Below are positions 42,563-51,308 of a stretch of 64,000 bases of DNA, piece by piece. The stretch comes from Brevibacillus brevis (lineage in GTDB: Bacteria; Bacillota; Bacilli; Brevibacillales; Brevibacillaceae). The translations under genes were made by a program, and so were the position numbers. Where the stretch lies: the NCBI RefSeq assembly GCF_022026395.1, contig NZ_CP041767.1, positions 6,092,480-6,156,479 on the forward strand. Reading direction: 5' to 3'. Each line of letters begins with the position of its first letter. Position 1 is the stretch's first letter. The notes under the pieces were generated by a model. That model had not been told where the DNA came from, searched no databases, and saw nothing but the letters and a program-made list of their open reading frames with translations.

Positions 42563-44473
42563 TTACTTCTCGTTTACCAGCTTTTCCAGCTCATTCAATG
42601 TCTCTTCAAAGATTTCCATCGCTTGCTCGATTGGCTGGGACGTGGACATGTCCACCCCTGCTGCTTTCAGCACCTCGATAGGCGGAGCAGAGTTACCCGC
42701 TTCGAGGAAGTTTTTGCGAACTCGATCCACTGCTGGCTGACCTTCATCCATGATTTGCTTCGCTAATGCTTGTGCAGCGGCAAAGCTCGTCGAGTATTGA
42801 TAGACGTAGTATTTATAGTTGTAGAAATGGCTCACACGCGCCCATTCCATACCGATTTCTTCATCGGAAACCATGTCTTTTCCGTAGTACTTTTTGTTGA
42901 TGTCGAGGTAGATCTTCTTGATCGCTTCCGCATTCAAAGATTCCCCGGCTTGTTCCTTCTCGTGAATCGCTCTCTCAAACTCCGCAAACTGCGTCTGACG
43001 GAACAGCGTAGAACGGAAGTTTTCCAGATAGTGATTCAAGAGATACATCTTCTCTTCCTTCGTCTTCGCCTTCGCGTACATGCTCTTGAACAGCAGAGTT
43101 TCATTCATGGTCGAAGCCACTTCTGCCGTAAAGATTGGGTAGTTGGACGAAATGTACGGCTGGTTTTTGTTCGTGTAATAGGACTGCATCGCATGTCCCA
43201 TCTCATGGGCGATCGTATACACATCGTCGAGCGTACCTTGGTGGTTCAACAGTACGTATGGATGTGTGTCATAAGCACCCCATTGGTAAGCACCCGTGCG
43301 CTTGTCATCAGTGGAATAGACATCTACCCAGCCTCCATCGAGACCTTCAGACATTGCCTTGACATAGTCGTCACCCATTACCTGCAAACCATCAACGACA
43401 ATTTTCTTTCCTTCGTCGAAGGAAATATATTTGTCATCAGATGGAACGATCGGCACGTAAATGTCGTACATGTGCAATTCCTTCACGCCAAGCATTTTCT
43501 TTTTCAAGGAAATGTAGCGATGCAGCAATGGCAGATTGTCATTCACCGTGTCAATCAGCTCATCATACACCTTCGTGGGTACGTTGTTCGGTGTCAGGCT
43601 TGCCTCCAGCGCAGAATCGTAATTGCGTACCGCTGCGTAAAAATTATCTCCTTTTACTTTGGCAGCCAATGTTGATGCAAACGAGTCTTGGAAATCGATC
43701 AGAGCCCCATAATACGCTTTGAACGCTTCTCTGCGCACATTTTGATCTTTGCTTTCCATATAGGAAATGAAATTGGCACGAGTCAACTGAACTTCCTTGC
43801 CTGTCTCATCTTTGATTTTAGGGAACCTCACGTCTTTGGACAGCATGCTGTAAATATTAGTAGGCGCACCGCCCAATGGCGACGATTTCGCCAAGAGCTG
43901 CTCCATATCCGCAGAGAGTGAGTACGGCTTCGTTCTCAGCATGTCTTCGATAAACAGCTTGTAAGGCTCAAGCTCCTTTTCGGACAGTAAGCTCTTTATT
44001 TTGTCATCGGGAATCGCAACGATTTCAGGCTGTACCCATGAAGTTTTTTCTGTGACAAGCGTGTACATTTTCTCAGCGCGGTCTCCCAGCTTTTGCAGAT
44101 CAGGATTCGCGGAGTTTACATCGAGAGACATGTTTGCATACACGTATGCTTTGTCATTTAAGCGCATCAATTCAACATAGTCATCGAATGCCGCTTGCAT
44201 CGTAGCAGAAGATGTACCCAGCTTGCCTTGGTGCTTCGTGAAAGCGTTTGCTAAAGATTCAACCTTAGCAACATCCTTTTCCCATTCCTTAACAGTCGGA
44301 TAAATATGATCCAGCTTCCACTTGTACGCATCTGGGATCTCAGTGCGAGTTTGATAAGAAGGCTTCTCAGCAGCAAGAGCTATCGCCTGCGTGCTGTAAG
44401 GAATGAATGGTACGGATACTGTCGACAATGCAATGGCCAAAGCCGTAACTGATGCAAATACTTGCTTCTTCAA
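42563..44473 (-). CDS. pepF: Oligoendopeptidase F (M3 family) with signal peptide
   Basis: The 636-aa zinc metallopeptidase has the active site TIAHEMGHAMQSYY and a third ligand region FTAEVASTMNETLL. The first 35 residues form a classical signal peptide (FASVTALAIALSTVSVPFIP, then AIALAAEK), so the enzyme should be exported, unlike the usual cytosolic PepF. It cleaves oligopeptides. The TTG start follows AAAGGGG. Upstream lies an AT-rich region with DnaA boxes. Confidence 0.92.
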   Translation of the reverse strand: MKKQVFASVTALAIALSTVSVPFIPYSTQAIALAAEKPSYQTRTEIPDAYKWKLDHIYPTVKEWEKDVAKVESLANAFTKHQGKLGTSSATMQAAFDDYVELMRLNDKAYVYANMSLDVNSANPDLQKLGDRAEKMYTLVTEKTSWVQPEIVAIPDDKIKSLLSEKELEPYKLFIEDMLRTKPYSLSADMEQLLAKSSPLGGAPTNIYSMLSKDVRFPKIKDETGKEVQLTRANFISYMESKDQNVRREAFKAYYGALIDFQDSFASTLAAKVKGDNFYAAVRNYDSALEASLTPNNVPTKVYDELIDTVNDNLPLLHRYISLKKKMLGVKELHMYDIYVPIVPSDDKYISFDEGKKIVVDGLQVMGDDYVKAMSEGLDGGWVDVYSTDDKRTGAYQWGAYDTHPYVLLNHQGTLDDVYTIAHEMGHAMQSYYTNKNQPYISSNYPIFTAEVASTMNETLLFKSMYAKAKTKEEKMYLLNHYLENFRSTLFRQTQFAEFERAIHEKEQAGESLNAEAIKKIYLDINKKYYGKDMVSDEEIGMEWARVSHFYNYKYYVYQYSTSFAAAQALAKQIMDEGQPAVDRVRKNFLEAGNSAPPIEVLKAAGVDMSTSQPIEQAMEIFEETLNELEKLVNEK

Positions 44474-44623
44474 ATCTCAATCGCCCCTTTTCTTCTATCT
44501 ATTTTTGCCAAATTATAAGTGTGTAATTATATTTTCACCTGCCAAATTCCTTCTTACTAATAAAAATTTTTCAAATATTCAATAACAACCGTCAATTTAT
44601 CCAGAGAAAATCCACTTTTGTGG

Positions 44624-44740
44624 ATAAGTCTGTGGATAAATATTTACTAACAACTTTTTATCCCCCTCAGCATTTGCAAACACTCCTTTTTTCCGCAAAA
44701 AGTTGTCCACATTTTCTGTGGATATGCTGTGAATAACTTA
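44624..44740. other. DnaA-box cluster outside the origin
   Basis: Two exact TGTGGATAA boxes occur around 44624-44650, followed by TTGTCCACA, TGTGGATAT and TGTGAATAA (one mismatch each) up to 44740. The 356-base gap between pepF and the yjcZ-type gene contains these and nothing else recognisable besides promoter sequence. Confidence 0.65.
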
Positions 44741-44829
44741 TTTTCCTTGGAACTGGGGCATCCGCCTATACCTCACTGTGGGTTCCTACATAGCATGAGT
44801 ATTGAAACTACGGTAGGAGGTGTTAGCAA

Positions 44830-44916
44830 GTGGGTATCTTTAACGGCTTCGACGATTTCGCGCTGATCTTGGTTCTGTTCATCCTTCTCGTTATCGTAGG
44901 TTGCGACTGCGACTAA
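44830..44916 (+). CDS. YjcZ-family small sporulation protein
   Basis: A GTG start with AGGAGG 9 bases upstream opens a 28-codon frame. It encodes GIFNGFDDFALILVLFILLV and then IVGCDCD, the single hydrophobic helix and C-terminal GC pattern of YjcZ/YhfZ-type membrane peptides found in Bacillales spore coats and mother cells. A CATAGCATG element 44 bases upstream could be a mother-cell sigma -10 box, unproven. A strong terminator follows. Such genes are usually missed because of their size. Confidence 0.85.
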   Translation: MGIFNGFDDFALILVLFILLVIVGCDCD

Positions 44917-45081
44917 CCTACTCCGCTGCCATCCAGCCTATCTGAAGGTAAGCTTGCATCCTCAGCAGCCTTACCTTCTCCAATTCCACATAGATCATAG
45001 CCAAGGCAATGCAGCCTAGGGATAATGATCAGTCATAACCTACGTACTATCACCGGGAGATACATTTGATCGTACAAAAGG

Positions 45082-45119
45082 AAAAAGGATGCGCCTCTAT
45101 TGGCTGCATCCTTTTTTTT
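45082..45119. terminator. Terminator of the YjcZ-type gene
   Basis: AAAAAGGATGC/GCATCCTTTTT stem with an eight-T tail on plus. Good on both strands, so it also ends the Ig-like gene on minus. Confidence 0.9.
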
Positions 45120-45172
45120 ATCCACATGCTTGATCCAGGACTATTTCGATCCGGTCTGAAAAGTTATCCACT
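45118..45172. other. Further DnaA boxes
   Basis: TTATCCACA is exact at 45118-45126 and TTATCCACT (one mismatch) lies at 45164-45172, partly inside the 3' end of the Ig-like gene. They extend the cluster at 44.6 kb. Confidence 0.55.
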
Positions 45173-45920
45173 GCGCTTGATTTACATTACCTGCTGTGTC
45201 CTTTACCAAACCGGCGATAAGACTTACCTGATATCTCGTATGTGGCTGCCATTTTCCTTTTGGCCTCACAGACAACATCCGCTTGCTTTTGTTCCACGTA
45301 ATGGTATGCGGAACAATAATCCCTTTTTCATCTGTCACACGAACTAATGGCCCGGCCGTTTTGCTGGATAGGACTCCACCACTAACCAAAGCAATCTCTT
45401 CTGCAAACTGGAGTGTCACTTTATCCTGAAGCGATACATTTTTAGCCCCGTGTCCGGGCAACATGACTGCTTGCGGAGCGATACTATCCACAGGTTTTCT
45501 CGTTTGAAACGTGCTGGCCAGCTCTGGATTCAAATTGCCTCGCTGATCCTTCAATTTTTTGGCCAGAAGGCTTACTCGATAAGACGCCCCTGCTTCCAGA
45601 TTGCCTACCGGATCAATCATCATGCTTCGATCTGTTTTGTTCCATTTCGCCGTAAAACGAACCTTCTTTTTTTTCGCATCCGTGAGCGAAATGATCGAGA
45701 GACCAGACTTGTCGGTGAGCTCTTGCCCATTTTTTAACGAAACCGGTCCCGAAAACGTCAGTGTAATGATTTGATCCGGGTTAATTTCCGCCGATTTGTC
45801 AGCTGGGGATATTTTCACTCCCCATTCGTTTGCCGACTTTGCCCACACTCCCTGTGATGGAACCAGGAAAAGCGCAAGCACTACTACCCATTGCAACCAC
45901 CGAACACTCATCTTTTTCAT
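45141..45920 (-). CDS. Exported protein with two SbsA-type Ig-like (Big_5) domains
   Basis: ATG 45920 follows GGGAGGGG; an upstream open frame to 45995 is not supported. The 259-aa product has a signal peptide (WLQWVVVLALFLVPSQGVWA) and two repeats of the Ig-like_5 pattern (SPADKSAEINPDQIITLTFS and GHGAKNVSLQDKVTLQFAEE), each ending in a Tyr-Arg-Val/Tyr-Gln-Val-Ser strand and a WITFQT-type close. It is probably a cell-surface or secreted structural protein; no catalytic domain is visible. Confidence 0.85.
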   Translation of the reverse strand: MKKMSVRWLQWVVVLALFLVPSQGVWAKSANEWGVKISPADKSAEINPDQIITLTFSGPVSLKNGQELTDKSGLSIISLTDAKKKKVRFTAKWNKTDRSMMIDPVGNLEAGASYRVSLLAKKLKDQRGNLNPELASTFQTRKPVDSIAPQAVMLPGHGAKNVSLQDKVTLQFAEEIALVSGGVLSSKTAGPLVRVTDEKGIIVPHTITWNKSKRMLSVRPKGKWQPHTRYQVSLIAGLVKDTAGNVNQAQWITFQTGSK

Positions 45921-46034
45921 CGAACCCCTCCCGTCTAAAACGATGAAGCCGCTCCCTGAAGAATATAAGCGCGTCGCTTCATCGTTTACAGGCATTGTAG
46001 AAAAAGACAGATGGGTTGATCAAAGAAATATGGT

Positions 46035-46244
46035 CTATGATTGCGGTTCTTCCTCCGCGCGAATCAGTATCTTTTTCAGCTTGCGTTCAAATTCTAGTCG
46101 TCCAATCATTACACTATGATCGCAACCCGTACATTTGATTCGCACATCCATGCCCATGCGTATGACTTTCCACGCATTCGTGCCACATGGATGCGGCTTT
46201 TTCATCTGTACGACATCCCCCAGTCCAAATTGCTTGCGTTCCAT
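46035..46244 (-). CDS. DUF951 family protein
   Basis: The 69-aa protein has the DUF951 signature LGDVVQMKKPHPCGTNAWKV and IKCTGCDHSVMIGRLEFERK, with Cys residues that may bind zinc. Its function is unknown. It is 15 bases from the mscS-family gene and conserved there in Bacillales near the origin. Confidence 0.92.
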   Translation of the reverse strand: MERKQFGLGDVVQMKKPHPCGTNAWKVIRMGMDVRIKCTGCDHSVMIGRLEFERKLKKILIRAEEEPQS

Positions 46245-46259
46245 TTCTCTTTCTCCTCT

Positions 46260-47135
46260 CTACACTGTTCCCTTTCCAGACACCGCGACGATTTTTGGAT
46301 ACGGAATTTGAATCCCTCGGTTGGTTAATTCCGTTCTGATCTTCGCACGTAAATTTCGATTGACTCCGTGATGGGTGTTCGGCTTGCACTCAGCCGTAAC
46401 ACGGATGATGACTTCGGAAGGTCCCAGTGCATGTACCCCTAAAATCTGTGGCTCAGCTACGATATCCGTCAATTCTGTTTGAGCCGATGCCAATACTTCT
46501 TTGAGCACAGACTCCACTAGGTTCAGATCCTCTTCATACGCTACAGATACGTCGACAACCGCTAACGTATTTTGCAAAGAAAAGTTGGTCACTTGATTAA
46601 TCGTGCCGTTTGGAAAGATGTGTACCTCCCCCGTCCAGCTTCGCACCTTTGTAATGCGCAGACCAATCTCCTGCACCGTTCCTGTCAAATTGTTGATCGT
46701 TACGACGTCTCCGACAGCAAATTGATCCTCAAAAATAATGAAGAATCCCGTAATGATATCACGCACGAGACTTTGCGCCCCGAAACCGACTGCCAATCCC
46801 AGTACCCCTGCGCTTACCAAAACAGGGCGCAAATCAATGCCCAACAGCTGCAAGATCATGAGAATCGCTAAAAAGTAAATGCCGTACTGAACGATATTGT
46901 TGACGAGCACCCGCATCGTGTCCACCCGGCGTTGATCCATTTGTATCTTGCTTCCGTGGCGGTGCTGGAACACTTTATTTACGCCTGATTGCACAACGGA
47001 AACGACGATTCGCGATAACAGGATGATCGCGGCTATTTTCAGTACAGCCATCCCTATATTTACCCACATATCCGCATCTGTCACATACGCATATACCTGA
47101 GCATAAATTCTTTCAAAGAAACTAGCTTGATTCAT
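46260..47135 (-). CDS. Small-conductance mechanosensitive channel family protein (MscS)
   Basis: The 291-aa protein has three membrane helices, the last being the pore-lining type (VLVSAGVLGLAVGFGAQSLV). A beta domain (FIIFEDQFAVGDVVTINNLT, GTVQEIGLRITKVRSW) and an alpha/beta C-terminal domain follow. It opens under membrane tension to release solutes during osmotic downshift. It overlaps the DUF3343 gene upstream by 4 bases. Confidence 0.93.
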   Translation of the reverse strand: MNQASFFERIYAQVYAYVTDADMWVNIGMAVLKIAAIILLSRIVVSVVQSGVNKVFQHRHGSKIQMDQRRVDTMRVLVNNIVQYGIYFLAILMILQLLGIDLRPVLVSAGVLGLAVGFGAQSLVRDIITGFFIIFEDQFAVGDVVTINNLTGTVQEIGLRITKVRSWTGEVHIFPNGTINQVTNFSLQNTLAVVDVSVAYEEDLNLVESVLKEVLASAQTELTDIVAEPQILGVHALGPSEVIIRVTAECKPNTHHGVNRNLRAKIRTELTNRGIQIPYPKIVAVSGKGTV

Positions 47136-47413
47136 TCCTCCCGCTCCTTCTGCTCCCCGTTTTCGTCGACCTCGCTATACTGGCCAAAAAACTGACGGAA
47201 GTATCCTCGTATTACCACTTGTTGTTCCATCATGATCGCTTTCGCTCGTGAGTAATCCGACAGTGGGAACTCAATGGAAAGGGCACAGCCTGCCGTTATT
47301 TCTTTTGGCGTTGGTCTTGTATCAATTTCAATATCTTCGTACTCCAGCAGCATTTCTGCCCGCAAGGCTTGTTGCGTGGAATCAAACGCGATCAGCACTG
47401 TCTCTCCTCCCAT
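47132..47413 (-). CDS. DUF3343 family protein
   Basis: ATG 47413 follows GGGGGAG; a longer frame to 47449 lacks support. The 93-aa protein has TVLIAFDSTQQALRAEMLLE and a second half RPTPKEITAGCALSIEFPLS typical of DUF3343 (putative Se/S carrier-like). The C-terminal extension is acidic. Overlaps mscS by ATGA. Confidence 0.85.
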   Translation of the reverse strand: MGGETVLIAFDSTQQALRAEMLLEYEDIEIDTRPTPKEITAGCALSIEFPLSDYSRAKAIMMEQQVVIRGYFRQFFGQYSEVDENGEQKEREE

Positions 47414-47626
47414 TTCACTCCCCCTTATCTCTTTCACGCAAACTGCCATAGGCTCCTCTTATTTTACCTGTTCGTTTTCATGCATGCCAGCCTGCTGAGT
47501 TTTCAAAACCTACGTAACTTTCCCATTAGCAGGTATAAAAATGTCATATCGGTACGATACTGTGAATACTTTTATATAACCTTTTACAGGTTGGTTTAAG
47601 CCAAGTCGGCAAGAGTGGGGGTTTCC

Positions 47627-48232
47627 ATGAGTACATCTGATAATCGCAAGGATTATTCTTTGCCACCTTTTAAAGTGGAATACCGCAGTGAAAACGCAGA
47701 CGAGCATCTCGCCGGTCACCTTGCCCAGCGCTTTCGCTTAAATCGGTTCGATGACGACCTTGTCATTGTATGTATTGGGACAGACCGTTCTACTGGTGAT
47801 GCTCTAGGCCCATTAGTAGGAACCAAGCTCATCGCACAGTCACCTCGTTTTTTGCAAGTGTACGGAACGCTTGAGGACCCTGTACACGCCATGAATCTTA
47901 AGGAAAAATTAGAGCTCATCCACACGAATCATCCGACAGCTACACTTATTGCGGTCGATGCCTGTTTAGGTCAATTTAGCCACGTCGGAAACATCAATGT
48001 GATTAATGGTCCACTAAAACCAGGGGCTGGTGTAAAAAAAGAGCTTCCTCCTGTTGGTTCCTTCCACATTACGGGGATTGTAAACGTAGGAGGATTCATG
48101 GAGTATTTTGTCCTTCAAAATACCCGGCTCTCCATCGTCATGAACATGGCAGATATCATAGCTTCCGGACTGGCCAAAGCCGTAACACTGGCTTCTACGC
48201 CTAGTCGATTCGATAGTGTCTTATATGATTGA
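47627..48232 (+). CDS. yyaC: Spore protease YyaC
   Basis: The 201-aa DUF1256 protein, related to the germination protease GPR, has VIVCIGTDRSTGDALGPLVG, ATLIAVDACLGQ and LKPGAGVKKELPPVGSFHIT. In B. subtilis it is forespore-expressed and sits beside spo0J. ATG 47627 follows GAGTGGGGG; a GTG at 47615 is in frame. Confidence 0.93.
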   Translation: MSTSDNRKDYSLPPFKVEYRSENADEHLAGHLAQRFRLNRFDDDLVIVCIGTDRSTGDALGPLVGTKLIAQSPRFLQVYGTLEDPVHAMNLKEKLELIHTNHPTATLIAVDACLGQFSHVGNINVINGPLKPGAGVKKELPPVGSFHITGIVNVGGFMEYFVLQNTRLSIVMNMADIIASGLAKAVTLASTPSRFDSVLYD

Positions 48233-48322
48233 CCGTTTTTTTCTGCAAAAGGTTCCATCCCTCTTTAGAAAACTTGCTTTTTGATCTGTTCTCTCCCTCA
48301 ACGGATGACAGGTCTATTTTTT

Positions 48323-49222
48323 TTACACATAAATCGTCAGGCACTTTTCGATCACTTGGGCGCTGATCGGCGTTGGCGCTACACTTTCTCCATCTGCATG
48401 GACAGGCAGCTGTCCCGCTGCCTGTATCGTTATCTGCTTGCCCCTATAAAACCGGACAGCCGGATGATGACGATGAGCTCCTGTGAATATTTTCGGAAAA
48501 GCAGCTAACAATCCGAGTCGGCTCACACCACTTACTACGCAAATGTCTGCGATGCCATCGTCCGGGATAGCATCGGGACAAATCAGCATTCCTCCTCCGT
48601 AATTCGGAATATTGGCAGCGACAACTAGCCAGACAGCCTCTAAACCAGCCTCATGACCATCAACGTTCAGTACGATGTCACATGGCTGATACGTACATAC
48701 GACGCGAATCACCGATATAATGTAGGCGAGTGCTCCGAGCTTATACCGATTTAGCCAAGCTTTGTACACAGCTTGATCTGTTATCTTTGCTACCTGTGCA
48801 TCGAATCCAGCCCCGATTGAATTCACAGCTACTTCTCCATTCAATAAAAGCAGATCGATTCGCTTTTCCCCTTTTTCCGACAGAATTCGCTCTAATGCCT
48901 GTAACGGTTTCATCGGAATTCCATGTCCGCGAGCGAAATCATTCCCGGAACCAGCCGGCACCAATCCAAATCGACAATCTTGTTTCGATTCGTATATCCC
49001 GTTTATCACGCCTCGGACAGTACCATCCCCTCCGACAGCAATGATTTTATTTACTCCCTCTTTTTCAATCAGCTCTTTTGATAATTTTTCGGCGTCCCCC
49101 TCTCCTGATGTCAACCTGACATGAAAAGGCGCTCCCAGACGTCGTAGCGTCGCCTCAATTTGCCTCCATACTTTCAACCCTGTGCCATTACCTGATACAG
49201 GATTGACGATAACACCCAACAT
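48323..49222 (-). CDS. Diacylglycerol/lipid kinase family protein
   Basis: The 299-aa YegS/DgkB-like kinase has the nucleotide-binding loop NPVSGNGTG, IAVGGDGTVRGVINGI, PAGSGNDFARGHGIP and the C-terminal strand motif VPVHADGE-like LPVHADGES. It phosphorylates a lipid such as diacylglycerol; the substrate is not determinable from sequence. The plus-strand yyaC ends 90 bases away, convergent. Confidence 0.92.
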   Translation of the reverse strand: MLGVIVNPVSGNGTGLKVWRQIEATLRRLGAPFHVRLTSGEGDAEKLSKELIEKEGVNKIIAVGGDGTVRGVINGIYESKQDCRFGLVPAGSGNDFARGHGIPMKPLQALERILSEKGEKRIDLLLLNGEVAVNSIGAGFDAQVAKITDQAVYKAWLNRYKLGALAYIISVIRVVCTYQPCDIVLNVDGHEAGLEAVWLVVAANIPNYGGGMLICPDAIPDDGIADICVVSGVSRLGLLAAFPKIFTGAHRHHPAVRFYRGKQITIQAAGQLPVHADGESVAPTPISAQVIEKCLTIYV

Positions 49223-49349
49223 ACCATTCTCTCCCCAAACATGCTGTCGTACTGTATTGTCCCGTCCCGCTTATCCATCCTTGCTCGTAAATCGAGTTTT
49301 TGTATCATATTATCGCATGCTATTTTTATCGATGATAGTTGATTTTTCA

Positions 49350-49380
49350 TAAAAAAAGACTCCTCCCGAAGGAAGAGCCT
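49350..49380 (-). terminator. Terminator of the soj-spo0J gene run
   Basis: GGCTCTTCC/GGAGGAGTC stem with two G-T pairs and a seven-T tail on minus, 10 bases after the DUF554 stop. Confidence 0.8.
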
Positions 49381-49389
49381 CTCTGCGGA

Positions 49390-50103
49390 CTATGAAAACA
49401 GCTTTGAAATCCAATCGATAAAGGGAACTCCGACTGCTGCGATCACTAATGCTGGCATCATGTTGGCTACTCTTAACTGTTTGATCTCCAAAACGTTTAA
49501 TCCAATGGCAATAATCATCAAGCCACCTACCGCCGTTACTTCTACCAGGATCGCATTCAGCATCGTTTCGCTCACCACACTGTAAATGCTCGTAGATAAT
49601 AGCGCGATCATGCCTTGATATAAAAACACGGGCACTGCCGAAAAGATGACACCGATTCCTAGCGTTGATGCGAAAATGATCGCAGAGAATCCGTCTAGCA
49701 TTGCTTTCATAAACAGTACTTCGTGGTTGTTACGCAAACCACTGTCCAATGAACCTAGTACAGCCATGGCTCCAATACAGTACACCAGCGTCCCCGTGAT
49801 AAAGCCAGTGGCGATACTTCCTTGGCTCCCCCCAACTTTCCTTTCCAGCCAGTGACCCAGATTGTTTAAGCCTTTTTCAATCCCAATCCATTCACCTATT
49901 ACTGTTCCTAGCACAATACTGATAATCACGAGTAAAAAATTTTCCGAACCCAGGCACATTTTAATGCCCAACACGAATACGGCCAGAGCAATTCCTTGCA
50001 TGACGGTTTGTCGCATCGACTCCGGAATTCGCTTCAACATTCTGCCTAACAATGCCCCTAAGATGATTGCTCCGGCGTTGACCAATGTTCCCAGCAAGAT
50101 CAC
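49390..50103 (-). CDS. DUF554 membrane protein
   Basis: The 237-aa protein has six or seven membrane helices beginning LLGTLVNAGAIILGALLG, with the DUF554 motifs LNNLGHWLERKVG, FITGTLVYCIGAMAVLGSLD and FMKAMLDGFSAIIFASTLGI. Function is unknown; a transporter role is suggested in the family. It is 30 bases after the aminotransferase gene. Confidence 0.93.
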   Translation of the reverse strand: MILLGTLVNAGAIILGALLGRMLKRIPESMRQTVMQGIALAVFVLGIKMCLGSENFLLVIISIVLGTVIGEWIGIEKGLNNLGHWLERKVGGSQGSIATGFITGTLVYCIGAMAVLGSLDSGLRNNHEVLFMKAMLDGFSAIIFASTLGIGVIFSAVPVFLYQGMIALLSTSIYSVVSETMLNAILVEVTAVGGLMIIAIGLNVLEIKQLRVANMMPALVIAAVGVPFIDWISKLFS

Positions 50104-50133
50104 TTGCGCTGTCCCCCTACAGATGCCTTACCC

Positions 50134-51288
50134 TTACACAAACGCTGCTGCTATTTCCCGAACAGCGTTATGAAGCGCTTCTACATCTTTCTCTGAGTTA
50201 AAAATTCCAAAGCTGGCTCGAACCGCTCCACGTTGCTCGGTACCGGCAGTCTGGTGACCCAGTGGCGTGCAATGAAAACCTGATCTCGTCGCAATCCCGT
50301 ATTGTTGATCCAGGATAAACGACACCTCTGCTGCATCCACCTCTCCGATATTAAAAGCAACCACGCCTACACGTTCGATCTCAATCCCCGGTCCGTAGAC
50401 ATGTACACCGTCGATTGTCTGCAATCCAAGGATCGTTTGCTTCACCAATTCCCATTCGTGCTGACGAATGTTGTCCACACCTTTTTCCATGACAAAATCA
50501 ACACCTGCTTGCAGCCCTGCCAAACCAACCGTATTGAGTGTCCCGCTTTCGTATCGGTCTGGACGTGTTGTCGGTTGATCAATCGCTTCAGACTGACTGC
50601 CTGTCCCCCCATGAATCAAAGGTTCGAGATCAATGTCACTCCTCACGTACAAACCACCTGTACCTTGTGGACCATACAGCCCTTTGTGCCCAGGAAAAGC
50701 AAGCATATCAATATTCATTGCCTCTACATCGATAGGCAAAACACCAGCAGACTGAGAAGCATCCACCAAAAACGTAATTCCGTGCTCTTTTGCCAGTTTT
50801 CCCAGTTCTGCTACAGGCAGGATAACACCCGTCAGATTGGAGGCATGACTCACAACGATTAACCTTGTTGCGGGTGTAATTGCCTTGGCAAAATCCTCTA
50901 CATAGAATTGATGGTCTTCTCTCGGCTCGACAAAAGTAGCTGCTACTTGGTTGTTTTTGCGCATGTACTCGATGGGACGTCTTACCGAATTATGCTCGAC
51001 AGACGAAGAAACAACATGATCTCCTGCTTGTAAGAATCCTTTTATCGCTTGATTAAGCGCTTGAGTGGCATTGAGATAAAAAAAGAGGTTATTCGGGTTT
51101 TGAATCCCAAACAACCGTGACACTTGCACTCGTGTCCGAAACACAGCTTTACTCGCTTTCATCGCCAGTGCATGTCCACCTCGGCCAGGATTTGCAGCAA
51201 AATCCTCGATGACCTCGGCCATCATTTCTTTGACTGCCGGTGGCTTCGGCCATGTAGAAGCTGCGTTATCCAAATAGATGATCGCCAT
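50134..51288 (-). CDS. Cysteine desulfurase-family class V aminotransferase
   Basis: The 384-aa PLP enzyme of the TIGR01977 type has IYLDNAASTWPKPPAV, the PLP-contact SHASNLTGVI and VDASQSAG, PLP-lysine in FPGHKGLYGPQGTGG and the C-terminal SGFHCTPLGHQTAGT region with Cys. It may supply sulfur to iron-sulfur or thio-modification pathways. It lies directly downstream of spo0J, an arrangement common in Bacillales. Confidence 0.92.
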   Translation of the reverse strand: MAIIYLDNAASTWPKPPAVKEMMAEVIEDFAANPGRGGHALAMKASKAVFRTRVQVSRLFGIQNPNNLFFYLNATQALNQAIKGFLQAGDHVVSSSVEHNSVRRPIEYMRKNNQVAATFVEPREDHQFYVEDFAKAITPATRLIVVSHASNLTGVILPVAELGKLAKEHGITFLVDASQSAGVLPIDVEAMNIDMLAFPGHKGLYGPQGTGGLYVRSDIDLEPLIHGGTGSQSEAIDQPTTRPDRYESGTLNTVGLAGLQAGVDFVMEKGVDNIRQHEWELVKQTILGLQTIDGVHVYGPGIEIERVGVVAFNIGEVDAAEVSFILDQQYGIATRSGFHCTPLGHQTAGTEQRGAVRASFGIFNSEKDVEALHNAVREIAAAFV

Positions 51289-51308
51289 GACTACCTTACC
51301 TCCTGGAC

